From an uncultured Clostridia bacterium (GTDB lineage Bacteria > Bacillota > Clostridia > TANB77 > RGIG9151): a stretch of DNA of 10,758 bases. The notes beneath the pieces are model-generated. The model was not told the DNA's origin and did no database searches. It was given only the letters and a program-made list of their open reading frames with translations. The position numbers and the translations under genes were made by a program. Within the stretch, counting starts at the first letter, position 1. The number at the start of each line of letters is the position of its first letter. The DNA lies in NCBI GenBank assembly GCA_934500865.1, contig CAKSUD010000062.1:1-10758 (forward strand), written 5' to 3'. Shown here one piece after another: positions 5,119-10,758 of this stretch.

Positions 5119-5347
5119 CATGAAATGTTTTCCTAAACATTGAAGAGGAGAGTAGAATTACATTTTTTATTCAGAGAGAGGGTACATTAGCTGAAAGTAT
5201 CTTTATAAAAAAGTTTTTTGAAGACCACCTTGGAGTTTGGGCGTTTACTGCGTTAAGGTAATAATTGAGAATAAAATAGGGTGGAACCACGTGAGGCACG
5301 ACACGTCCCTATGCTATATGCATAGAGCATGTCGTGCTTAGTTTTTT
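5119..5347 (+). promoter_or_regulatory. T-box riboswitch, threonine-specific, upstream of thrS
   Basis: This leader senses uncharged threonyl-tRNA and lets transcription continue into thrS when threonine is short. Visible elements are GAGAGTA at the base of Stem I, AGAGAGGGTA and GCTGAAAG in Stem I, and GAAG-ACC-ACC with specifier codon ACC (Thr) at 5224-5226. The T-box AGGGTGGAACCACG lies at 5278-5291. The antiterminator can be drawn in full: AGGG (5278-5281) with CCCT (5307-5310), a 7-nt bulge TGGAACC, and ACGTG (5289-5293) with CACGT (5302-5306). The bulge TGGA predicts a tRNA ending UCCA. The terminator at 5296-5337 uses the same CACG segment, so the two folds are exclusive. Confidence 0.93.
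5296..5347 (+). terminator. T-box regulatory terminator
   Basis: GCACGACA (5296-5303) pairs with TGTCGTGC (5330-5337). An inner stem CTATGC/GCATAG lies in the loop and TTAGTTTTTT follows. It forms when the T-box is not occupied by uncharged tRNA, ending transcription before thrS. Confidence 0.88.
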
Positions 5348-5363
5348 AAAAGGAGTGGTTCAA

Positions 5364-7277
5364 ATGGTAAAGGTTTTATTAAAGGGTGGCGTAGAAAAGG
5401 AATTTAATGATGGAATTTCTATTTTAGAAATCGCCCAAAGTATTAGCGAGGGACTAGCTAGAAATGCTATGGCCGGGGAGGTTAATGGGAAGGTTCATGA
5501 TTTGAGATTTGAAATTAAGGAAGATTGTGAACTTAATATTCTTACTTTTGAGGAATTAAATGGGAAAAAAGCTTATTGGCATACTACTTCTCATATTATG
5601 GCTCAGGCTGTTAAGAGGTTGTTCCCTAGCGTTAAGTTTGCTATTGGTCCTGCGATAGATAATGGATTCTATTATGATTTTGATGTTGAGAAGCCTTTTT
5701 CTGAAGAAGATTTGGCTAAAATTGAAGAGGAAATGAAAAAGATTATTAAGGAAGATATTAAGATCGAAAGATTTTTACTTCCTCGTGATAAGGCACTAGA
5801 GTTAATGAAGGATGAACCTTATAAGGTTGAACTTATTAATGATTTGCCTGAGGGAGAGGAGATTTCTTTCTATAAACAAGGAGATTTTACTGATTTATGT
5901 GCCGGTCCTCATTTGATGTCTACTGGAAAGATTAAGGCTATTAAGCTTTTATCTTCATCGGGTGCTTATTGGAGAGGAAATGAAAAGAATAAGATGCTTC
6001 AAAGAATTTATGGTATTTCTTATCCTAAGAGCAGTGAACTTGAAGAATACTTGAATTTAATTGAAGAGGCTAAGAAGAGAGACCACAGAAAACTTGGTAA
6101 GGAGCTTGATTTATTTTTCTTTGATGAAACTGCTCCCGGTATGGCTTATTGGCTTCCAAAAGGATTTACAATGCTTAATACATTGATTGAATTCTGGAGA
6201 AAAGAGCATAAGGCTAGAGGCTACCAAGAGTTTTCCGGTCCACAATTAAATAGCAGTGTGTTATGGAAGATTTCAGGACATTGGGACCACTATAAGGAAG
6301 ATATGTTTGTTCTAGAGGATGCTGATGGTAAGGAGCAGGCTCTAAAGCCTATGAATTGTCCAAACTCTATAAAGATTTATCAAAATAAGCAAAGAAGTTA
6401 CAAGGATTTGCCACTTCGATTTAATGATGTTGATGTTATTCACAGAAACGAAAAATCAGGTCAATTAAACGGATTATTTAGAGTTAGAATGTTTAGACAA
6501 GATGATTCACACAATTATATTACTGATGAACAAATTGGTAGTGAAATTAAGGATATTGTTGAGATTGCAAGTAAGTTTTATGGTATTTTTGGTTTAGAGT
6601 ATCAATTGACTTTATCAACAAGACCTGATGATTTTATGGGTGAAATTGAGACTTGGAACAGGGCTGAGGCTGATTTAAAGAAGGTCCTAAATGAAATTTG
6701 TGGAGAAAACAATTACAGAATTAATGAGGGCGATGGTGCGTTCTATGGTCCTAAGATTGATATTAAGATGAAGGACTGTTTAGGTCGTGAGTGGCAAATG
6801 GGAACAATTCAACTTGATTTCCAACTTCCTCAAAGATTTGAACTTTACTATATTGATAAAAATGGCGAAAAGAAAACTCCTATTATGGTTCATAGAGCTA
6901 TTTTTGGTTCGTTTGAAAGATTTATAGGAATTATAACAGAACATTTTGCTGGTGCATTCCCTACTTGGCTTGCTCCTGTACAGGTTAAAATTATTCCTAT
7001 TGCAGAGGCTCATCATGAATATGCTAATGAAGTAAAGCAAATACTAGAAGAAAAGGGAATAAGAGTTGAAGTTGATGACAGAAATGAAAAGATGGGATAC
7101 AAGATTAGAGAAGCACAAACAGAGAAAATTCCATATATGTTCGTTATCGGTGAAAAGGAAATGGAGTCGAGAACTATTTCTGTAAGACGTAGAAAAGTTG
7201 GAGACATGGGAACTAAGTCGTTAGAAGAGGCTGTTTGCCAAGTTATGAAGGAAATTGAAGATAAGAGTAGAGATTAG
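5364..7277 (+). CDS. thrS: Threonyl-tRNA synthetase
   Basis: A 637-residue class II synthetase that charges tRNA-Thr in the cytoplasm. Domain order is the full bacterial one: TGS (1-60), editing domain (about 65-225) with its HxxxH at H73/H77 plus C179 and H183, catalytic core (about 240-535), and anticodon-binding domain (about 536-637). The zinc ligands expected from E. coli ThrRS are present as Cys332 (MNCPNS), His383 (DDSHNY) and His510 (MVHRA). Motif 2 is HRNE...FRVRMFRQDD (360-381), and motif 3 lies around GSFERFIGIITEH (515-527). The ATG at 5364 has AAGGAG 8 nt upstream. An in-frame GTG at 5334 lies inside the regulatory terminator and is rejected. The gene is controlled by the T-box leader. 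Its stop codon is directly followed by a palindromic repeat. Confidence 0.98.
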   Translation: MVKVLLKGGVEKEFNDGISILEIAQSISEGLARNAMAGEVNGKVHDLRFEIKEDCELNILTFEELNGKKAYWHTTSHIMAQAVKRLFPSVKFAIGPAIDNGFYYDFDVEKPFSEEDLAKIEEEMKKIIKEDIKIERFLLPRDKALELMKDEPYKVELINDLPEGEEISFYKQGDFTDLCAGPHLMSTGKIKAIKLLSSSGAYWRGNEKNKMLQRIYGISYPKSSELEEYLNLIEEAKKRDHRKLGKELDLFFFDETAPGMAYWLPKGFTMLNTLIEFWRKEHKARGYQEFSGPQLNSSVLWKISGHWDHYKEDMFVLEDADGKEQALKPMNCPNSIKIYQNKQRSYKDLPLRFNDVDVIHRNEKSGQLNGLFRVRMFRQDDSHNYITDEQIGSEIKDIVEIASKFYGIFGLEYQLTLSTRPDDFMGEIETWNRAEADLKKVLNEICGENNYRINEGDGAFYGPKIDIKMKDCLGREWQMGTIQLDFQLPQRFELYYIDKNGEKKTPIMVHRAIFGSFERFIGIITEHFAGAFPTWLAPVQVKIIPIAEAHHEYANEVKQILEEKGIRVEVDDRNEKMGYKIREAQTEKIPYMFVIGEKEMESRTISVRRRKVGDMGTKSLEEAVCQVMKEIEDKSRD

Positions 7278-7306
7278 TGACCAAAAGGGACGGTTCTTTT
7301 TGGTCA
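7278..7306 (+). repeat. Left 29-bp terminal repeat, itself a hairpin
   Basis: It begins at the base right after the thrS TAG. The ends TGACCAAAA and TTTTGGTCA pair with each other (9 bp) around GGGACGGTTCT, so a hairpin forms at the 3' end of thrS mRNA. The whole 29 nt is the exact reverse complement of 7472-7500. Confidence 0.85.
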
Positions 7307-7361
7307 AAGAAAATATGACAGGGAATTCAGTTATAATGCTAGATTTGTAGTTTGAATGAAA

Positions 7362-7416
7362 TAGACCTGTCCCTTTTGGATAAGGTATGATATGTTGACC
7401 AAAGGGGACAGGTCTA
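7362..7416. repeat. Internal inverted repeat of the element
   Basis: TAGACCTGTCCCTTTTGG (7362-7379) pairs with 7399-7416 over 18 bp with one G-T pair, around a 19-nt loop. It marks the junction of the two units. Confidence 0.8.
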
Positions 7417-7471
7417 AATATATGTGTGGCGGAATAGCGCATTATTAGTGCGATTTGTGGTTTGCTTTTGC

Positions 7472-7500
7472 TGACCAAAAAGAACCGTCCCTTTTGGTCA
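7472..7500 (-). repeat. Right 29-bp terminal repeat abutting the uvrC Shine-Dalgarno
   Basis: The exact reverse complement of 7278-7306. The last base is immediately followed by AGGAGGGG (7501-7508), the uvrC ribosome site, so its hairpin would stand directly beside the uvrC initiation region. Confidence 0.85.
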
Positions 7501-7512
7501 AGGAGGGGTTGT

Positions 7513-9306
7513 ATGTTTGATATTAAGGCTGAGTTGAAGAAATTACCGCGTGAACCTGGTGTTTATATTATGCATGGTGAGGATGATGGCATTTTATATA
7601 TTGGCAAGGCTATTAGCCTTAAGAATAGGGTTAGCCAGTATTTTCAAAAGACTAATAAGTCGCCTCGTATTGAGAAGATGGTTTCTAAGATAAGGCGTTT
7701 TGAGTACATTATTACTGATAATGAGGTTGAGGCGCTTATTTTGGAGTGCAATTTGATTAAAAAGCATAGACCTCCTTATAATGTAATGCTTAAGGATGAT
7801 AAGACATATCCATATATAAAGGTTACTTTAAATGAGACTTTTCCGAGGGTTTTTATTACTAGAAGGTATGTTGATGATGGCTCTAAGTATTACGGCCCGT
7901 ATACTGATGTTTATGCTGTTAATGAAATGCTTGATTTTGTGAAGGGTATTTTTCCACTAAAGCGTTGTAAAACTGAGTTTAAAGAGGGGTCTTTGAAGAA
8001 CAGACCATGTCTAAATTTTCATATTAAGAAGTGTCTTGCACCTTGTAGGGGAGATATTAGTATAAATGAATACAGAAGTATGATTGATAAGGTTTGTAAT
8101 TTCTTGGATGGTAATTTTGCGGATATCGTAAAGGAGCTTACTAGGGAAATGAATGAGGCGTCGGAGAAAATGGAGTATGAAAAAGCAGCGAGTCTTAGGG
8201 ATAAGATTTTTGCTATTAACAAGGCGTCTGAGAAGCAAAAGATGAATAGCTTAAGTGATGATGATACTGATGTTATTGGTATTAACAAGATTGGAAATGT
8301 GGCAAATATTGAGGTGTTTACTGTAAGAAATGGAAAGCTTCTTGGACGTGAGAAGTATCATTTTGATGACGTTTCTGAGGTTTGTGAGAGCGAAATTGTT
8401 GAGAATTTTATTAAGCAATTCTATAATTTGAGGTTTCATATACCTAAGAGTATATTAACTAGGAATGAGCTTGAGGATAGGGAGTTTATTGAGAAGTGGC
8501 TTTCTGAGAAGAGAAAGAGTAAGGTTTCTATTGTTATTCCTAAGAAGGGTGAGAGAGATAAATTACTTGTTATGGCCGAGAAGAATGCACATGAATCTTT
8601 TAAGGCAGAGGACAAGGTTATTAATCCGTCAGGGCTTTTGGCTAAGTTACTTGGAATAGAGAAGATTGAAAAGATTGAAGCTTATGATATTTCTAATATT
8701 GGTAATGATGATATTGTTGGCGGAATGGTTACGTTTATTAATAACAAACCGGCAAATAAGCTATATAGAAAGTTTAAGATAAAGACGGTTGATTCGCAAG
8801 ATGATATTAGATGTACGTATGAAGTTATTTTTAGAAGAATGAATAATGTGACGTCTAAGGATGAGGCTTTTTCTGTTCTGCCCGATCTTATTTTAGCTGA
8901 TGGTGGCGTAGGGCAAGTTGGAGCTATTAATAGGGCGATTAGTGACGCGGGTTATTATGTGCCTGTTGTTGGTATGGTTAAGAATTCAAAACACCAAACT
9001 AAGGCATTGCTTGTTAATGGTAAGAACATTCAGCTTTCTAAGTATCCGGAAATATACAAGTTTATCTATGAAATTCAAGAGGAAGTTCATAGAGTTGCGA
9101 TTGGGTATAATAAGATTCTTAGGAGCAAGCGTCTTACAAAGTCGGCATTGGATGATGTTATTGGTATTGGGGATGTTAAAAAGAAGGCATTACTTACGAA
9201 GTTTAAGAGTGTTGAGGCTATTAAGAATGCAAGTGTTGAGGAGTTATGCAAAGTACCTGGAATTACGGAGGAGATTGCAAGAAGATTAAAGGATATTGAA
9301 TTGTAA
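7513..9306 (+). CDS. uvrC: Excinuclease ABC subunit C
   Basis: A 597-residue nuclease that makes both incisions around bulky DNA lesions handed over by UvrAB. The N-terminal GIY-YIG domain has GVY (16-18), YIG (29-31) and Arg39. Cysteines at 152, 166, 174 and 178 fit the iron-sulfur cluster positions reported for E. coli UvrC. A UVR motif for UvrB contact lies near 207-242 (EKMEYEKAASLRDKI). The RNase H-like endonuclease domain has EAYDISNIG (389-397), LADGG (461-465) and EVHRVAI (524-530). Two helix-hairpin-helix motifs end the protein (about 546-597). The ATG at 7513 is chosen because AGGAGGGG lies 6 nt upstream. The longer frame from 7462 would add 17 residues translated from the repeat element. 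No separate strong promoter was found, so transcription may come from thrS or from within the repeat. Confidence 0.97.
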   Translation: MFDIKAELKKLPREPGVYIMHGEDDGILYIGKAISLKNRVSQYFQKTNKSPRIEKMVSKIRRFEYIITDNEVEALILECNLIKKHRPPYNVMLKDDKTYPYIKVTLNETFPRVFITRRYVDDGSKYYGPYTDVYAVNEMLDFVKGIFPLKRCKTEFKEGSLKNRPCLNFHIKKCLAPCRGDISINEYRSMIDKVCNFLDGNFADIVKELTREMNEASEKMEYEKAASLRDKIFAINKASEKQKMNSLSDDDTDVIGINKIGNVANIEVFTVRNGKLLGREKYHFDDVSEVCESEIVENFIKQFYNLRFHIPKSILTRNELEDREFIEKWLSEKRKSKVSIVIPKKGERDKLLVMAEKNAHESFKAEDKVINPSGLLAKLLGIEKIEKIEAYDISNIGNDDIVGGMVTFINNKPANKLYRKFKIKTVDSQDDIRCTYEVIFRRMNNVTSKDEAFSVLPDLILADGGVGQVGAINRAISDAGYYVPVVGMVKNSKHQTKALLVNGKNIQLSKYPEIYKFIYEIQEEVHRVAIGYNKILRSKRLTKSALDDVIGIGDVKKKALLTKFKSVEAIKNASVEELCKVPGITEEIARRLKDIEL

Positions 9307-9324
9307 GAATTTAAAATATATAAT
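9296..9324 (+). promoter_or_regulatory. Candidate promoter for the TPM-lemA pair
   Basis: TTGAAT (9296-9301, overlapping the last uvrC codons), a 17-nt spacer and a perfect TATAAT (9319-9324) place transcription start near 9331, leaving a leader of only about 12 nt. The same TTGAAT-17-TATAAT combination drives mbl. Confidence 0.55.
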
Positions 9325-9342
9325 GATTTTGGTGATTAGAGA

Positions 9343-10158
9343 ATGAAGAAGATTATTTCTTTTATTGTGGCATTTTTGCTTTGCACTGTGTCTTTTGCTG
9401 AGCTAAAGATTCCTAAACCGACTGACGAGTTTTTTGTTAATGATTTTGCTAATGTTATAAGTGAAAGTGACGAAAAGTCTATTTTGAGTAGGGCGAAAGC
9501 TTTATACGAAAAGTCTGGAAACAGCACACAGGTTGTGGTGGTGACAGTTAAGTCGTTAGATGGATATTCTATTGAGGAATATGCTAATGAATTATTTAAT
9601 GAGTGGGAAATTGGTAGTAAGGATAAAAATGACGGTGTATTGATACTACTTTCTGTTGATGATAGAAAAAGCAGAATTGAGATTGGGTACGGTCTGGAAG
9701 GAGTTTTGACTGATGGAAAAACCGGTCGTATTCAAGATGAATATATGATTCCGTATTATAAAAATGATAATTTCTCCGGTGGATTGGTTAGTGGGGTTAA
9801 TACGGTTTGTGGCGTTATTGATGGTGAGTTAGAGATTGATGAAAATGTAGATACTGAAAATAGTGCCGGAAAAATGTCGATAGTGGTATTGGTAATTGGA
9901 GGAATTATAAGCTATTTTGTTTCGAATTTTGTGCCGTTTGGTAGGATTATGTGTACTGGAGTTATGGTTACTTCTTTTATAATTGGTGCGGCTTTTGAAA
10001 TAGATTTATTGCTTTCAATTGCGTTTGCAGTATTTTTTGGAATGATAGCTGGATTTGGAGGATATATAGGAACATCCGGCGGAGGTTTCTCGGGTGGAGG
10101 CGGTTTCTCCGGCGGAGGTGGACGTTCTGGTGGTGGCGGTAGCAGTAGAAGTTTTTAA
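9343..10158 (+). CDS. TPM-domain (YgcG-like) membrane protein
   Basis: A 271-residue protein with a signal peptide (1-19, likely cut after SFA) and a TPM domain (about 28-160). FVNDFANVIS is the typical start of that domain, followed by VVVVTVKSLDGYSIEEYANELF and the core RKSRIEIGYGLEGVLTD. Three membrane helices follow (about 178-198, 203-221, 222-243). The tail (246-271) is almost only Gly and Ser with a few Phe and Arg, a hallmark of YgcG proteins. Some TPM proteins have been reported as phosphatases or photosystem-repair factors, but bacterial YgcG function is unresolved. The TPM part should lie outside the membrane. It is 23 nt upstream of lemA, a recurrent partnership. The ribosome site is weak (GGTGAT 6 nt before the ATG), fitting the short predicted leader. 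Confidence 0.88.
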   Translation: MKKIISFIVAFLLCTVSFAELKIPKPTDEFFVNDFANVISESDEKSILSRAKALYEKSGNSTQVVVVTVKSLDGYSIEEYANELFNEWEIGSKDKNDGVLILLSVDDRKSRIEIGYGLEGVLTDGKTGRIQDEYMIPYYKNDNFSGGLVSGVNTVCGVIDGELEIDENVDTENSAGKMSIVVLVIGGIISYFVSNFVPFGRIMCTGVMVTSFIIGAAFEIDLLLSIAFAVFFGMIAGFGGYIGTSGGGFSGGGGFSGGGGRSGGGGSSRSF

Positions 10159-10181
10159 TATAAATTTAAGGAGGAAGTAAA

Positions 10182-10745
10182 ATGAAAAATGGTAGTATTG
10201 TATTGATTGTAATTTTGGCTGTTGTAGTTTTAGGTGCAGTTTGGTTTGGTGCAACTTACAATTCAGTTGTTGCTCTTGGTGAAAATGTTGATGCTAAGTG
10301 GGCTCAAATTGAGAACCAACTTCAAAGAAGATATGATTTGGTTCCTGATTTGGTTAAGGTTGCTAATAAGTATGCTGCTCACGAGAAGGATACAATTGAA
10401 GCTGTTGTAAATGCAAGGGCAAAGCTAAGTGGAGCTAGTACAGTAGAGGATGAAATTGCTGCTAGTAAGGAATTAGAGGGCGCTTTATCTAGATTACTTG
10501 TTGTTGTGGAGAATTATCCAACACTTAAGGCTGATGCTACATATATTTCATTAATGGATGAAATGTCAGGTACAGAAAACAGAATTGCAGTTGCTAGAAA
10601 GGATTATAATGAGTCTGTAAAGGAATATAATGTTAAGATTAAGACATTCCCAACTGTGTTAATTAGAGGAATGATTGGTGCAGAGGAAAAGACTTTCTTT
10701 GAAGTCGAAAGCAATGTTATGGCAAAGCCTGAGTATGATTTGTAA
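10182..10745 (+). CDS. lemA: LemA family protein
   Basis: A 187-residue protein with one N-terminal membrane helix (about 5-27) and a helical LemA domain. The signature is clear: YNSVVALGENVDAKWAQIE (26-44), LQRRYDLVPDLVKVANKYA (47-65), HEKDTIEAVVNARAKL (67-82) and ARKDYNESVKEYN (138-150). The last part, IKTFPTVLI (153-161) and FFEVE (172-176), is the usual LemA C-terminus, so the gene is complete. A strong AAGGAGGAAG site (10169-10178) precedes the ATG. It follows the TPM-domain gene and is probably cotranscribed with it. LemA and YgcG-type proteins are often adjacent and are suspected to act together in the membrane, but the process is unknown. Only 13 nt remain after its stop, so a terminator cannot be assessed. 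Confidence 0.94.
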   Translation: MKNGSIVLIVILAVVVLGAVWFGATYNSVVALGENVDAKWAQIENQLQRRYDLVPDLVKVANKYAAHEKDTIEAVVNARAKLSGASTVEDEIAASKELEGALSRLLVVVENYPTLKADATYISLMDEMSGTENRIAVARKDYNESVKEYNVKIKTFPTVLIRGMIGAEEKTFFEVESNVMAKPEYDL

Positions 10746-10758
10746 TTGAAAATTAAGT

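Larger units (their letters stand above)
7278..7500. mobile_element. REP/MITE-like tandem palindromic element between thrS and uvrC
   Basis: A 223-bp non-coding insertion bounded by perfect 29-bp inverted repeats (7278-7306 and 7472-7500). It appears to be two related units of about 105 bp (7278-7383 and 7395-7500). Each starts with TGACCAAA and a GGGAC core and ends with GTCCCTTTTGG, and both share an internal GATTTGT-x-GTTTG (7342-7354 and 7452-7464). No transposase is encoded. I recall similar GGGAC/GTCCC palindromes scattered in intergenic regions of clostridial genomes, which fits REP- or MITE-like repeats mobilised in trans, but this was not checked against any database. Confidence 0.7.

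Noticed and set aside
5334..5363. Upstream GTG start of thrS at 5334
   Set aside because: It lies within the 3' arm of the T-box terminator and lacks a ribosome site. ATG 5364 has AAGGAG at 8 nt and matches the family N-terminus.
7332..7337. TATAAT within the first repeat unit as a promoter -10
   Set aside because: No acceptable -35 occurs at 16-18 nt upstream, and AT-rich sequence produces this hexamer by chance.
7395..7424. Possible promoter inside the repeat (TTGACC, 18 nt, TATATG) for uvrC
   Set aside because: The -35 is part of the repeat's conserved end and the -10 is poor, so chance is likely; worth recalling only if transcription starts are mapped here.
7462..7512. Upstream start of uvrC at 7462
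   Set aside because: The extension is translated repeat sequence. ATG 7513 has AGGAGGGG directly upstream and matches the UvrC N-terminus.
10069..10155. GGTGGAGGC-type tandem repetition at the end of the TPM gene as a mobile or CRISPR repeat
   Set aside because: It encodes the Gly/Ser tail typical of YgcG proteins; the periodicity is that of the protein, not of a separate DNA element.

Overview
The window looks like chromosome from a flagellated, low-GC Bacillota, most likely a Clostridia-class bacterium. The evidence is an A+T-rich sequence with strong AGGAGG-type ribosome binding sites, an Mbl-type MreB gene beside two flagellar rod genes (the order mbl-flhO-flhP known from Bacillus), and a threonine T-box in front of thrS. 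I cannot name genus or species from the sequence alone.

Layout. (1) Positions 1-1175, minus strand, hold the N-terminal 391 codons of a gene cut by the left edge: a DinD/BRO-N-like cytoplasmic domain, one membrane helix, then an extracellular phosphodiester glycosidase (NAGPA-type) domain. (2) Positions 1376-4797, plus strand, hold mbl, then flgF-like, flgG, a flgJ-type rod-binding gene and a PilZ gene. A near-perfect sigma-28 promoter separates mbl from the flagellar genes. (3) Positions 4798-5060 carry no long ORF but are densely organised. A plus-strand promoter makes a short RNA that ends at a bidirectional terminator. A minus-strand promoter makes a convergent mRNA for a 20-residue hydrophobic peptide whose Shine-Dalgarno is buried in an 11-bp 5' stem. 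The short RNA carries an imperfect antisense copy of the peptide's start region. This is the architecture of Fst/par-like type I toxin-antitoxin loci. (4) Positions 5085-7277 hold thrS behind its own promoter, T-box leader and terminator. (5) Positions 7278-7500 hold a palindromic REP/MITE-like tandem repeat lying exactly between the thrS stop codon and the uvrC Shine-Dalgarno. (6) Positions 7513-9306 hold uvrC. (7) Positions 9343-10745 hold a TPM-domain (YgcG-like) membrane protein and LemA, a common but functionally unresolved pair.

How the parts relate. Cell-shape control (Mbl) and distal-rod assembly (FlgF, FlgG, rod-binding protein) are neighbours. The sigma-28 site would let the rod genes and the c-di-GMP-binding PilZ protein be switched on with the motility regulon. 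thrS is controlled by uncharged threonyl-tRNA. The toxin-antitoxin locus sits in the gap between the two units and shares its terminator with the end of the flagellar operon. The most noteworthy items are this candidate type I toxin-antitoxin locus and the DinD/BRO-N-membrane-glycosidase fusion.
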